DNA of 64,000 bases from Faecalispora sporosphaeroides DSM 1294 (GCA_000383295.1 KB911067.1:434001-498000), one strand, 5' to 3'; counted from the first letter of the stretch, positions 34,786 through 44,561 are shown. Made by a program: numbers and translations. The notes: generated from the sequence alone by a model not told the origin.

Positions 34786-35745
34786 TCAGGGATTCACCAC
34801 ATTGACCGGGCTTCCGCTTAAAAACGCCCGCAGGTTTTCCACCGCAATATCCATCAAGCGCTGGCGGCTCTCTTTCGGCGCCCATGCGATATGCGGGGTC
34901 AGAATCACGTTCTTCGCCGTCAGCAGGGGGTTATCCGCCTGAATCGGCTCGGTGGAAACCACGTCGCACGCGGCGCCCGCCACCCTGCCGGAATTCAGCG
35001 CGTCCGCCAAATCCTGCTCCACAATCAGCGGGCCGCGGGAATTGTTGATGATTAGAACGCCCAGCTTCATCTTCGCGATTGTATTCTTATTGATGATCCC
35101 CTGTGTGGACGGGAACAGGGGGCAGTGCAGCACCACCACATCCGATTCCGCCAGCAGCTCGTCCAGCTCCGCGTACCGCAGGGTATCGCTTTCCAGCTCC
35201 GGGATGCGATACGTGTCGTTTGCCAGCACCTTCATGCCGAGGGCCTGGGCGATCTGCGCCGTGCTCTGCCCGATTTTGCCGAAGCCGATGATCCCCATGG
35301 TTTTGCCGTCCAGCTCGATCAGCGGGTGATTCCAGAAGCACCAGTCGATGCTGTTCGTCCAGTCCCCGCGCTTGACCGCGTCGGAATGCTCCCCAATGTG
35401 GTGGCACAGCTCCAGCAGCAGCGCAATGGCAAACTGCGCAACCGCCTTTGTGCCGTACGTGGGAATATTCGTCACTGGAATGCCGCGCTTCCGGGCCGCC
35501 TGTACATCCACCACATTATAGCCTGTAGCCAGCACTCCAATATAGCGGATGCTCTCGCATTTCCGCAGGGTATCCGCCGTCAGGGGCGTTTTGTTTGTGA
35601 TGACAATCTCCGCGTCGCCGATCCGCTCGATGATCTGATCCTCCGGGGTGCGGTCGTAAACCGTCAGCTCGCCGAGGGCCTGAAAGCCGCTCCAGCTCAA
35701 ATCACCGGGGTTTTCCGTGTAGCCGTCTAAAATTACGATTTTCAT
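34786..35745 (-). CDS. D-isomer-specific 2-hydroxyacid dehydrogenase (hydroxypyruvate/glyoxylate reductase-like)
   Basis: 319 residues from the ATG at 35745 (MKIVILDGYTENPGDLSW), with GGAGG 10 bases upstream. The NAD(P)-binding loop is MGIIGFGKIGQS near residue 150. Catalytic residues are visible as NNSRGPLI (Arg), a Glu before the final region, and the His in LTPHIAWAPKE. The LDGY..NPGD N-terminus resembles GhrB/hydroxypyruvate reductase relatives. With glycerate kinase next door, reduction of hydroxypyruvate to D-glycerate is the simplest role. Confidence 0.88.
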   Translation of the reverse strand: MKIVILDGYTENPGDLSWSGFQALGELTVYDRTPEDQIIERIGDAEIVITNKTPLTADTLRKCESIRYIGVLATGYNVVDVQAARKRGIPVTNIPTYGTKAVAQFAIALLLELCHHIGEHSDAVKRGDWTNSIDWCFWNHPLIELDGKTMGIIGFGKIGQSTAQIAQALGMKVLANDTYRIPELESDTLRYAELDELLAESDVVVLHCPLFPSTQGIINKNTIAKMKLGVLIINNSRGPLIVEQDLADALNSGRVAGAACDVVSTEPIQADNPLLTAKNVILTPHIAWAPKESRQRLMDIAVENLRAFLSGSPVNVVNP

Positions 35746-35879
35746 ATCATGCGATCCTCCTGTTTTCACTCGTTTTTCCATGTGCCGTTCTTTCATTTCT
35801 TTGCCGCTCCCGAAAACAAAGCGCCGGGTATGCAAAGCACAAAGCCGCACGGCCCGCGCTTCCCGAATGGAAGGATGTA

Positions 35880-36632
35880 TCAAAGGCCGAGCCGAAAAAT
35901 CCGGTTCGCGTTTCTCCACATTACATTTTCCAGATCGTCTTCATTTCGGATGATCTGCCGGTATTTGGCCAGCTCCACCGGAATCTGATCCAGATTATCG
36001 GAGGAAAACAGGATCTTGCCGCAGCCAACCTCTCGAATCATATGCTTTACGGCGTTGGTGCCGCACCAGCTCGGCTCCAAAAACACGTTCTCCAGCTTCT
36101 TTGCCAGCAGGCGCGCCTGCTGATGGAAGGATTCGGAGCCCGCGTGCGCCAGAATCACCGTCACGTCCGGGTGGTCCTTCGCGCCCTGGTACACGCTCGT
36201 GGGGTCGGCAAACGGAATCCCGTTGCCGGTGTGGATCATCAGCGGCACCTTCAGCTCATGGCACACCTCGTACACATGGTACGCATCCTGGGAGGAGGGG
36301 TGGCACGCGTGCGCGATCGGCGTGATCTTGATTGCGACAAACCCCAGCTCCTTCACGCAGCGGAACGCCTCTTTGTCGTAATCCTGCGGGAAAAAGTGGG
36401 GGTTGATGGAGGCCATGCCGAAAAAGTGCTTGCGGGGCGCCATGCTTTTGCAGAACGCCGCAATTCTGTCGTGAATTTTAACATGCTCCAAAAGGTAGGG
36501 TCTGGGGATAAACGGCTGGATGATCCCGCCGTCAATCTGAAATTCATTGTAGTATCGAACCAGCTCCTCCTCGCGGTTTTCTTCGTCAAATACGACGTCT
36601 TCCCCTAAATGAACATGCGCATCTATAATCAT
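35880..36632 (-). CDS. Amidohydrolase family 2 protein (PF04909)
   Basis: 250-residue TIM-barrel metallohydrolase. The metal-binding HVHLGED at the N-terminus, PLMIHTGNG near residue 150, VILAHAG near 175 and the final metal Asp in LFSSDNLDQIP near 215 form the family set. Members act as lactonases, decarboxylases or hydrolases; a sugar-lactone hydrolase or decarboxylase would fit this cluster, but this is inference. The start overlaps the permease stop by 4 bp and has GGAGC upstream. A 134-bp gap follows before the dehydrogenase. Confidence 0.85.
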   Translation of the reverse strand: MIIDAHVHLGEDVVFDEENREEELVRYYNEFQIDGGIIQPFIPRPYLLEHVKIHDRIAAFCKSMAPRKHFFGMASINPHFFPQDYDKEAFRCVKELGFVAIKITPIAHACHPSSQDAYHVYEVCHELKVPLMIHTGNGIPFADPTSVYQGAKDHPDVTVILAHAGSESFHQQARLLAKKLENVFLEPSWCGTNAVKHMIREVGCGKILFSSDNLDQIPVELAKYRQIIRNEDDLENVMWRNANRIFRLGL

Positions 36633-37672
36633 AACCGCTCTGGCTCCTTTCTTTCAAGAGGCGTTGCCCTCGCAAGCCGTGCTTTTTCACACTTTTTGCC
36701 CGGATTTTTTCCGGTGCTTTCCGCCGCGCCGATCAGCAGAACCGCAATAATCAGCGCGCCCTTCACCATGCTCTGCATACCGGCGTTCGCGCCCATCAGC
36801 TGCATGCACGAAATAATCAGATACAAAAACAGCGAGCCCACCAGAGTGCCGGCCGCGTTGGCGCGCCCGCCGGACATCAGCGTGCCGCCCACCACAATGC
36901 AGGCGATGCTGTCCATCTGGTAGCTGTTGCCCATGCCGAGGTAAGCGCCAGTCACGCGGGCTGAAATCAAAGCGCCGCACAGCCCGGCCAGAACCGCCGC
37001 GAACACATAGGTGAGCATCTGGGTCTTTGCCACATCCACCCCCGCAAGACGGGCCGCTTCGAGGTTCTGCCCCGTAGCCAGCAGGCCCTTGCCGTAGGCG
37101 GTGGCAGTCAGCAGAAAATGAATCGCCAGCGCAAGCAGCACCACCAGCAGAATCATCACCGGCACCCCCGCCAAGCGGAAGGTTGCGATGTTTTTCAGGA
37201 TGGAGGGCACTGTGAACACATTGAAATTGTGACCAATCAGCATTGTTACCGTCACAATCAGGTAATTCATGGCCATTGTGGCGATAATGGCGGGAATCTT
37301 CAGGTGAATGACCATCATGCTGTTCAGAAAGCCCACCAGCGCGCCGCACGCGATTACGGCGAGCAGCGCCGGGAGGATCATGCTGTTCCGGCCGTTGCAC
37401 AGCCCCATGCTCACATAGGCGCCCAGCGTGATCATGCCGGGAATGGAAAGGTCGATCGCGCCGCGCCCGGTGGTAACCACCAGCATTTGAGCCAGACCGG
37501 CAATCGCCAAAAAGGAGGCGGTGTAAGCATTGTCGATCAGCGACTTCAGGCTCAGGCCGTTGCCGCCGCACGTGCCCATCAAAACCCAGAGCACGACGCA
37601 GCCCGCCGCCGCAAACAGCCAGCTGCCGTTGCGCCGTGTGAACTCTTCCAAACGCGCGTTTTTCTGTTTCAT
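36629..37672 (-). CDS. Sugar ABC transporter permease (RbsC-like)
   Basis: 347 residues with about nine hydrophobic helices. The RbsC-family segments are GRGAIDLSIPGMITLGAYVS near residue 70, HLKIPAIIATMAMNYLIV and the coupling loop ATGQNLEAARLAGVDV near 215; VVGGTLMSGGRANAAGTLVG follows. It overlaps the stop of the fused ATPase-permease gene by 4 bp and the amidohydrolase start by 4 bp. It should pair with the permease half of the fusion protein to form the heterodimeric pore. The C-terminal tail is basic. Confidence 0.9.
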   Translation of the reverse strand: MKQKNARLEEFTRRNGSWLFAAAGCVVLWVLMGTCGGNGLSLKSLIDNAYTASFLAIAGLAQMLVVTTGRGAIDLSIPGMITLGAYVSMGLCNGRNSMILPALLAVIACGALVGFLNSMMVIHLKIPAIIATMAMNYLIVTVTMLIGHNFNVFTVPSILKNIATFRLAGVPVMILLVVLLALAIHFLLTATAYGKGLLATGQNLEAARLAGVDVAKTQMLTYVFAAVLAGLCGALISARVTGAYLGMGNSYQMDSIACIVVGGTLMSGGRANAAGTLVGSLFLYLIISCMQLMGANAGMQSMVKGALIIAVLLIGAAESTGKNPGKKCEKARLARATPLERKEPERL

Positions 37673-40134
37673 GCCTTTTTCCCCCTTCCCTTCAGCAGAC
37701 GCAGAGACAGAATCAAAATCAGCACCAGGCCCTGAATCAGTGCGGTGTAATCGGTGCTGACGCTCCAAAGGCCGAGCAGAACGCTGATCATCGTTAGAAT
37801 CACCGCGCCGCATACCGCGCCAAAGTGAGTGACCACACCGCCGGAGAAATACCCGCCGCCAATGATCACGGAGGCCACCGCGAGCATGGTGTAGGTGCCG
37901 GAGGCAGAGGAATCGGACGCGTTGTTGATGGCGGAGGTGATCACGCCCGCCATCAAGGCGAGAACGCCCGCCAGCGCATACACCGCCATAAACGCCTTTG
38001 CCTTGCTCCAACCGGAGTTGATCATGGCATGCTCGTTGTTGCCGAAACCCCGCAGCACGGTGCCGTAGCGTGAGCGGTAGAACAGAATCGCGGCGGCCAT
38101 GAGCCCAGCCAGCCAATAGCACAGGGTGTTGACCAGCGGCGTTTCGGAATAAAACACGGCGCGAATCCATTCGGGGCAGGTGCCGCCCGGCATCGCCTGC
38201 AGCGAGAGCGCCGCTCCCGTCCACAGGAAGGACATGCCCAGCGTTACGATAATCGCCGGAACCTTCCGCTTGTAGACCACATAACCCATCAGCGGGTACA
38301 GCGCCAGCGTGACCAGCAGGGCCAAAGCGCCCAGGGCCGGGCTGCTGAACAGCAGCGTACAGCACAGAACATTGATCAGGCCGCAGTAATTGCCGATGCC
38401 CAGGTCGATATGCCCCAGCCCGATGATGAAGGTCTGTCCCAGCGCGCACAGCATCAAAGCCGCAAAGCCCACCACCATCAGCTGCAGACCGTACCCGCTC
38501 AGCAGCATTGGCGACTGAAAAGCGCAAACCGCGTAAATCGCAGCCATAGCGATCAGCGCAAACGTATACAGCGGCGCGGTGCGGCGCTTTTTTTCTTCCG
38601 CCGGGCCGCGCGCTTCCACTTCGTTCTGAAAGGAAAGCCCCATGATCGTTTCGTGGTCGACACCCGCGCCCTCAAACGACCCCACAATATGCCCGCCGCT
38701 CAGTACCAGCAGACGCGTGCAGAACTCCAGCTCCGCGTCGTCGGAGGTTCGCCAGATCACCAGCTTGCCGTCGGCGGCAGCCTCCCGGAACACCTCGTAC
38801 AAGGCGTTTTTCGTCGGCTGATCTACCCCCCGGGTGGGGTCGTCGAGCAGGATGATGTCGGCGTCCGCCGCGAGGGCGCGGGCAATCAGAACCTTCTGCT
38901 GATTCCCGCCGGAGAGACAGGTGATCAGTTCCTGTGTCCCGTCGCTTTTGATATGTAGCTTCTCATACCAGTAGCGGACAGATTCCTCCAGCCATTCCCG
39001 GCTCAGGTGCCGAAACATCCCGCTGCCCGCCGCTTTGGTGATCACCTGATTGTCGGCTATGGACCAGAGCGGAAAAATTCCCTCTTTTTTTCTGTCGCCG
39101 GCCACAAACGCAACCTTTCCCGTCACCTTGAGCCCGTTTCGTTTCGATTGTGCCTTTAAAAAGATATCTCGCAGCAGATCGAGCTGGCCGTTCCCCTCCA
39201 GCCCGGTCAGGCCCAGAATCTGGACGCCGAAGCTCTCAAAGCTGAGGTCTTTGAGTTTTTTGCTGGTGTAATGGTCGCACACCACGCTGATGCTTCGATT
39301 GACCTCGGGAGCCTCAAAGGCAGAAAGCTCTGCCGAACAGCCGCCGCTGCCAATGCCCTCCCCCATCAGCTTTACCATGTGCTCCTCGCTGGTTTCGTGA
39401 ATGGCGCCCTTCCATTTTTCATTGCCGTTCTGCATGATATACACGCAGTTGGCGATCGTCATAATCTCTTTCAGGCGATGAGAAATATAAATATATGTCA
39501 TGCCTTCCCCGGCTGTTTTACACAAATAGTCCTGAAGCTGCTCCGTCCGCTCCATAGGCAGGGACGAGGTTGGCTCGTCCAGAATCATCAGCTTCATTTT
39601 TTTGTCGCTCGTGGCCCGCGCAATCTCCACCATCTGCTGCTGGGCAATGCTGAGCGAATCCAGCCCCGCCGCAACGTCGATTCCATGGCCCGGAAAAACG
39701 CGGTCCAATGCAGCCTGCGCCAGCTCCTGCGCCAGCTTTCGCCAGCCGAATGCGTTTTTGATGCTCTGAGACTGCTCCACATAAAAGTTTTCGTATACCG
39801 TCAGGTTCTTGCACAGGGAAAGCTCCTGATGTACGACCCGGATTCCCAGATTTCTGGCTGCCGCCGGGTGGTACTCCCTCAAATTCACCGGGCTGCCGTC
39901 AAAAATCAGCTCCCCAGTGTCGCACCCGACCACACCCGAAAGCGTTTTGATCAACGTGCTTTTCCCGGCGCCGTTCGCGCCAACCAGAGCCAGAATATCC
40001 CCCCTGTGCAGGGAAAGCGTAATGTCGTTCACCGCGACGGTGGGATAATAAACCTTCCGAAAATGTCTTGCCTCCAAAAGAAGCGACGTCTCCTGCCGCC
40101 GGGCAGGCTCCGCCGTTTTTGTCATTGCGTCCAA
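37669..40134 (-). CDS. Fused sugar ABC transporter: RbsA-like double ATPase plus RbsC-like permease
   Basis: 821 residues in one frame. Residues 1-500 are a tandem-ATPase RbsA-type protein: Walker A GANGAGKST (52-60), ILDEPTSSLP in the first domain, then a second domain with the degenerate P-loop GLEGNGQ, signature LSGGNQQKVLIARAL and LLDDPTRGVD. Residues ~510-821 are a complete permease with about nine helices, GHIDLGIGNYCG and RGFGNNEHAMINSGWSKAK as coupling loop, and GGYFSGGVVTHFGAV. The length equals RbsA plus RbsC. The start is probably the TTG at 40134 (GAGGTG 7 bases upstream); the ATG three codons later is poorly spaced. An unlinked permease gene follows, giving a two-polypeptide importer core. 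Confidence 0.9.
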   Translation of the reverse strand: MDAMTKTAEPARRQETSLLLEARHFRKVYYPTVAVNDITLSLHRGDILALVGANGAGKSTLIKTLSGVVGCDTGELIFDGSPVNLREYHPAAARNLGIRVVHQELSLCKNLTVYENFYVEQSQSIKNAFGWRKLAQELAQAALDRVFPGHGIDVAAGLDSLSIAQQQMVEIARATSDKKMKLMILDEPTSSLPMERTEQLQDYLCKTAGEGMTYIYISHRLKEIMTIANCVYIMQNGNEKWKGAIHETSEEHMVKLMGEGIGSGGCSAELSAFEAPEVNRSISVVCDHYTSKKLKDLSFESFGVQILGLTGLEGNGQLDLLRDIFLKAQSKRNGLKVTGKVAFVAGDRKKEGIFPLWSIADNQVITKAAGSGMFRHLSREWLEESVRYWYEKLHIKSDGTQELITCLSGGNQQKVLIARALAADADIILLDDPTRGVDQPTKNALYEVFREAAADGKLVIWRTSDDAELEFCTRLLVLSGGHIVGSFEGAGVDHETIMGLSFQNEVEARGPAEEKKRRTAPLYTFALIAMAAIYAVCAFQSPMLLSGYGLQLMVVGFAALMLCALGQTFIIGLGHIDLGIGNYCGLINVLCCTLLFSSPALGALALLVTLALYPLMGYVVYKRKVPAIIVTLGMSFLWTGAALSLQAMPGGTCPEWIRAVFYSETPLVNTLCYWLAGLMAAAILFYRSRYGTVLRGFGNNEHAMINSGWSKAKAFMAVYALAGVLALMAGVITSAINNASDSSASGTYTMLAVASVIIGGGYFSGGVVTHFGAVCGAVILTMISVLLGLWSVSTDYTALIQGLVLILILSLRLLKGRGKKA

Positions 40135-40298
40135 ATGCGTTCACCTCAATTCGCAGTTCTGTTGCCGTTTGCCGCTGAAAGCCCGTAATCCTCCCCCTGT
40201 GCGAAAGCCTGTCCATTCACCGGCTTTTGAGATCGGGCGGACCGTCCGAAACATTTTTCCGGATGGTCCGCCTCTTTTCATATACTCAGGGGAGAAAC

Positions 40299-41420
40299 TT
40301 ATTTTTTCAGAATGTTTTCCACGACATAATCGTAAGACATATAGGGGCTTGCGATGGTACCGGCCTGCAGATCGGCATACTGCCCGATTTTATCCTGATT
40401 GATGTAGATGAAGGGCAGGTACATTTTCTGCGGCACCTTCCCGCCGTTAAGCGCGGCGACGGCCGTCCACAGCGCACCGGCGCCGCAGGAGGGCGTGGAG
40501 TTGACGGACATGGTCTCATAGCCCTTCTGCGCCTGCTGGTTCCACCAGGTCATAAATTCGGCGGTGTTGTCGCCGATCGTCAGCGGAACCTCCTGCCCCA
40601 TGGACTGGAACGCATTGACCACGCCCATGGAGTCTGCGCCGCAGTGGGTGATCACCGCGTCGATTTTCGGCAAAGACGAGAGCACATTCAGAATTCCCTG
40701 CTGGGTAACGGTGGCGTCGGCCTGCCCCTGAATCTCCGTCGCAATCTTCACGTCGGGGTATTTCTTCAGAACGTTGGTAATGCCCTCATAAATTCCCACG
40801 TCGGGCGCCGCGCCGGAGGGGCCGCGCACAACAATCACGTTGCCCTTGCCGCCGATTTTGTCCATCACATACTGTGTTTTCTTTTCGCCCATACTCACCC
40901 AGTCATAGTCCATGGTGTAGGCGCCGTCCAGATCGATGATGGAATCGAACGCAATGATTTTGATGCCCTGATCCATTGCTTTCTTCAAAACGTCGTTCAG
41001 CGCGGTGGAGGAGGCGGCGTTGATGCAGATCGCGTCCACCTTTTTCAGAATAAAGGAGTTGATCTGCGCAATCTGAGTGTTGACGGTGTTGTCTCCGTTC
41101 TGAATCTCATAGCCGGAGATATAGCCTTTCTTTTTGGCTTCCTCGGCCGCCTGGGTAAACGAGCTTACCATCTGCTTGCGCCAGGTGTTGCCGTAGAACG
41201 AGTTGGAAAGGCCGATCACATACTTGCCGGATTTCAGCGCATAGTCGCCGGAGGCCGCGAGGGTGTCTTCCGCAGTGCTGCTTTCCGGGCTTTGAGCAGA
41301 CTGCTCAGAAGGGGTGGCGGAGGGTGCGTTGTTGCCGGATTGGCTCGGGCCGCAGGCAGTCAGACTGAGGCCCATGGCAGCCGCCAGCAGCAGTGCCGTG
41401 AAACGGTGTGTCAATTTCAT
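40299..41420 (-). CDS. Sugar-type substrate-binding lipoprotein (Peripla_BP_4)
   Basis: 373 residues with signal peptide and lipobox SLTAC, a Ser/Pro/Ala-rich linker to residue 60, then the periplasmic-binding fold of ribose/galactose type: YVIGLSNSFYGNTWRKQMV, DAICINAASSTALNDVL, IIAFDSIIDLDGAYTMDYDW and DAVITHCGADSMG. The Trp/Asp-rich pocket is consistent with a polyol, sugar or sugar-acid ligand; identity unknown. It lies 164 bp upstream of the fused ATPase gene. Confidence 0.88.
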   Translation of the reverse strand: MKLTHRFTALLLAAAMGLSLTACGPSQSGNNAPSATPSEQSAQSPESSTAEDTLAASGDYALKSGKYVIGLSNSFYGNTWRKQMVSSFTQAAEEAKKKGYISGYEIQNGDNTVNTQIAQINSFILKKVDAICINAASSTALNDVLKKAMDQGIKIIAFDSIIDLDGAYTMDYDWVSMGEKKTQYVMDKIGGKGNVIVVRGPSGAAPDVGIYEGITNVLKKYPDVKIATEIQGQADATVTQQGILNVLSSLPKIDAVITHCGADSMGVVNAFQSMGQEVPLTIGDNTAEFMTWWNQQAQKGYETMSVNSTPSCGAGALWTAVAALNGGKVPQKMYLPFIYINQDKIGQYADLQAGTIASPYMSYDYVVENILKK

Positions 41421-41632
41421 GTTGTTTCTCCTTTTTCAATACAATATTGTCAGGCGATAAATGTGTTACCTGTTAACACAAAGAACATGAATGAAACGCC
41501 ACGGAACCAATTGCATAAGAACAGAATGATTTCATTTGAAAACCGGCTGTTGATTTCTTCCCTCACTTTTCACGGCGGAAGAAACCGCCGGTTTTCTGTA
41601 AGTAAACTGGATGGGAATGGACTGCGGTCCGT

Positions 41633-42496
41633 TTAAATTTGGGGATTTTCGGGATGAAGCATGGTGGCAATTACCCGATCGAGCACCTCGTCATCCCAGA
41701 TTTTTTTCCAATCGTCGCGCAGAACAAGGCGGTTGCCAAGGCCGATGGCCACCTTGCATGCGTCCGACACGGGCGGCCTGCCGGGCAGCAGACCCAGAAA
41801 GTTCGCCGTCAGGTTATAGATGTGGCCCGTCAGAAAAGAGATCGCCGCGTCGCGCCCAATTCCCTTTTCCTCGGCCTTATCCACAGTTTCCGCCATGGCA
41901 TACAGGCAGGTTGCGCCGAGCAGCTCCACCAAAGTCGGCTCCAAAAAGGCAATCTGCTCCGAGGTCATCACGTAAGCGTGCAGAACGGGAGCATACATAT
42001 TTTTTGCCACCTCTACCAGCTGGGCAAAGCGGGCGTCATCTCCCTGAATCTTGCTCATCACGATATCCTGCTTGCCGCCGCAGCCGCCAAAGCGGTCCTG
42101 GCGCGCCTCGTAGGTGTCCTGATCCAGAAAATACGAGGGGTGGCAGGGGTGGGCCACGCCGAAGGTGCAGTCGTCCCGCAGACTCAGCTTCCGCGCCACC
42201 GCGGCGGCAGGGTCCAAAATCAGCAGGCCCGCTCCCGGCCGCATCATCGGGACATAAATTTCCGATAGCTTTTGGATCAGCGTATCCGGCACGGCAAACA
42301 CGATCACCTCCGCCTCGGCAAAGGCTTCCTCCACCGGGGTCACGTCCAGGCCGCGGGCACGGATGCTCTCTACCCCGGCCGGGGAATTCTCTACCAGCTT
42401 CAGGTCAAACAGCTCCGGTCTTTTGGCCAGATTATTGCTTGTGCGCGTTCCCATTTTTCCGCCTGCGCCAATGACTGCCACTTTTATTCTTTCCAT
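41633..42496 (-). CDS. NAD-binding oxidoreductase of the PGDH_C/ApnO type
   Basis: 287 residues from the ATG at 42496 (MERIKVAVIGAGGKMG), with GGAGAG 9 bases upstream. The Rossmann motif is IGAGGKMGTRT. The C-terminal half has the conserved GVAHPCHPSYFLDQ and FGGCGGKQDIVMSKIQGDD, which I associate with the phosphogluconate dehydrogenase-like C-terminal family (PF16896) that includes D-apionate oxidoisomerase. The assignment to that exact reaction is not certain. It lies between the split transketolase and the binding protein genes. Confidence 0.72.
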   Translation of the reverse strand: MERIKVAVIGAGGKMGTRTSNNLAKRPELFDLKLVENSPAGVESIRARGLDVTPVEEAFAEAEVIVFAVPDTLIQKLSEIYVPMMRPGAGLLILDPAAAVARKLSLRDDCTFGVAHPCHPSYFLDQDTYEARQDRFGGCGGKQDIVMSKIQGDDARFAQLVEVAKNMYAPVLHAYVMTSEQIAFLEPTLVELLGATCLYAMAETVDKAEEKGIGRDAAISFLTGHIYNLTANFLGLLPGRPPVSDACKVAIGLGNRLVLRDDWKKIWDDEVLDRVIATMLHPENPQI

Positions 42497-42646
42497 TTGA
42501 ATTCGCTCTCCTTTTTCCAATGTAGATTGGTTGTTTCATCCGAACCCGGTTTTCCCCCGCCCACGGCAAAAAAACAGAAGCTTTTGCAGACAGATGGTTC
42601 AGAGTGAATGAGTTTATCCTGTCCTCCGATTCCGAACCGAAAAACA

Positions 42647-43585
42647 TTACCGGTTCAGCGTGGAGCGAACGGTCTGTGCAATGGCCTGCGGGGAAAATCC
42701 GTAAGCATCCGCCAGGGGCTCCGCAGGCCCGGATTCCCCATAGCCGGTGAGCGCGATCCGGTGAACCCTCGCCGGCTTGTTTTCGCACACCAAACGGCTG
42801 ATGTAGGAACCCAGCCCGCCATTGATGTTGTGATCCTCCACAGTAAACAGCTGATCACTTTTGGAAATCACCTCTAAAATCCGATTCTGCCGCTTGCCGT
42901 ACAGAATGTTGACGTCCGCCACCGTAACCGGAATTCCCGCCTCTTTCAACAGCTCGGCCGCAGCGAGCACGCGGTCGAGCACAAAGCCGTTTGACAGCAA
43001 AACCGCGTCGGTTCCGTATTCCTTCCACACCGTAATCCCGTCGGTGGAAAATGGCGCGTCTTTGCTGTATACATTTTTTTCACGGCCGCTCCCGGCCCGC
43101 ACATAAACCGGCCCGTCAATTTCCGCTGCCAGCCGAACCGCATGGTAGCACTGAGCCGGATCCGCAGGCGTTAAAATCGTAAAATTCGGGATGCTCGCCA
43201 GTATGCCGATATCCTCGTAGAACTGATGCGTCACACCCTCCCGCTCGCCGCCGAGCAGTCCGGCATTCACCCCGACGAACTTTGCGTTCAGCTCGGTGTA
43301 GCCCACAAAGGTGCGCATCTGCTCACAGGCGCGCATGGTAAGAAACCCGCAGTAGGTTCCCACGAAGGGGATCAGCCCGCAGCTGGCCAAACCGGCCGCC
43401 ACATCCACGGCGCACTGCTCCGCGATTCCGCATTCCACATAGCGGTCGGGGTATTTTTCGCCGAACGGCACGGCCCGCATCGCCTTCAACGAATCCGGAG
43501 AGACCACCACAATTCTTTCCTCCGTTTCGGCCATATCCATCACGGCGGCGGCAAAGGCCTCCCGCGTTCCCTTAAATTCCGTCAT
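42647..43585 (-). CDS. Transketolase, C-terminal subunit (split type)
   Basis: 312 residues containing the pyrimidine-binding and C-terminal domains: YVECGIAEQCAVDVAAGLA with the catalytic Glu near residue 75, YCGFLTMRACEQMRTFV, and TVEDHNINGGLGSYISR in the C-terminal domain. It overlaps the N-terminal subunit gene by 14 bp. Split transketolases of this layout occur in catabolic clusters for apiose, erythrulose and other sugars, and also as general clostridial pairs; the position here favours a dedicated catabolic role. Confidence 0.92.
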   Translation of the reverse strand: MTEFKGTREAFAAAVMDMAETEERIVVVSPDSLKAMRAVPFGEKYPDRYVECGIAEQCAVDVAAGLASCGLIPFVGTYCGFLTMRACEQMRTFVGYTELNAKFVGVNAGLLGGEREGVTHQFYEDIGILASIPNFTILTPADPAQCYHAVRLAAEIDGPVYVRAGSGREKNVYSKDAPFSTDGITVWKEYGTDAVLLSNGFVLDRVLAAAELLKEAGIPVTVADVNILYGKRQNRILEVISKSDQLFTVEDHNINGGLGSYISRLVCENKPARVHRIALTGYGESGPAEPLADAYGFSPQAIAQTVRSTLNR

Positions 43586-44405
43586 TCGTCGGCACCCCCA
43601 GTTCTTTTACGGCAAGCTCGTATTCCTCATCCGTCGGCACACCCTTGTGCCACGCGTTGTTGTTTTCCATGTAGCTGACACCCTCGCCCTTCACGCAGTC
43701 GCAAACAATACAGCTCGGGCGCCCTTTTGTGCTTTTGGCTACGGCGATCGCCGCCTGAATGGCCCCTATGTCGTGCCCGCAGATTTCCTGCACATGCCAC
43801 CCGAACGCGCGAAAGCGGTCTGCCGGGTTGTTGAGTCCAACGGTCTGCTCTATCTTGCGGAAGCTCTGCCAGCCGTTTCTGTCCACAAACACAATCAGGT
43901 TATCAAGGCCCCGGCCGGTGGCGACATTGGCCCCCTCCCAGCAAACGCCCTCCTGCAGCTCGCCGTCACCGCAGATCACATAGGTGTAATAGGGTCTGTT
44001 CGCAATCTTTGCCGCAAGCGCCATTCCCGCGCCGATGGCGATCCCGTTGCCCAAGGAGCCGGAGGTCATGTCGATGCCGGGCGTATTCTTCATCGAGGGG
44101 TGCCCCTGAAACATGCTGTGCAGCTCGCGCAGATGGAAATGCTCCACCTTTGGCTGAAAGTAGCCGCGCTCATTGAGGGCGGCATACCAGATGGGGCAGG
44201 CATGCCCCTTAGATAAAATAAAGCGGTCTCTGTCCGGCCAATGGGGATCGCCCGGGTCTACCCGCATGGCGTCGAAGTATAGGGTGGTAACAATATCCGC
44301 CACAGACAGCGCCGGCCCCGGGTGGCCGTCCTTTCCCTCGTAAACCATTCGCACTGCTTCCAGCCGCAGTTTGCTGGCAATCTTCCGCAGTTCCTTTGTT
44401 TCCAA
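43572..44405 (-). CDS. Transketolase, N-terminal subunit (split type)
   Basis: 277 residues forming the diphosphate-binding domain: KDGHPGPALSVADIV, RDRFILSKGHACPIWYAALN, and the ThDP motif CGDGELQEGVCWEGAN with VFVDRNGWQ. The first structural gene after the regulator, it is preceded by a 298-bp gap with the operon promoter. Together with the partner at 42647 it forms a complete transketolase of about 590 residues. Confidence 0.92.
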   Translation of the reverse strand: METKELRKIASKLRLEAVRMVYEGKDGHPGPALSVADIVTTLYFDAMRVDPGDPHWPDRDRFILSKGHACPIWYAALNERGYFQPKVEHFHLRELHSMFQGHPSMKNTPGIDMTSGSLGNGIAIGAGMALAAKIANRPYYTYVICGDGELQEGVCWEGANVATGRGLDNLIVFVDRNGWQSFRKIEQTVGLNNPADRFRAFGWHVQEICGHDIGAIQAAIAVAKSTKGRPSCIVCDCVKGEGVSYMENNNAWHKGVPTDEEYELAVKELGVPTNDGI

Positions 44406-44561
44406 TTTCTTTTCCTCCTATTCACAGGTATTGTATCGTTGATTCGCTCGCCGGGAATATACCCGGCCAGCCGCGTGCGCTTTTTCGGCCGCCCGGCCAT
44501 TCGCCCTTTTTCGAGCTTTTTCCCAAGTGTTTCCACAATCTTAATAGTTAATTTCTAAACA

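Noticed and set aside
36687-37571. 294-codon minus-strand frame within the second permease gene
   Set aside because: Alternative frame of the permease at 36629-37672; the true frame has clear membrane helices and RbsC motifs.
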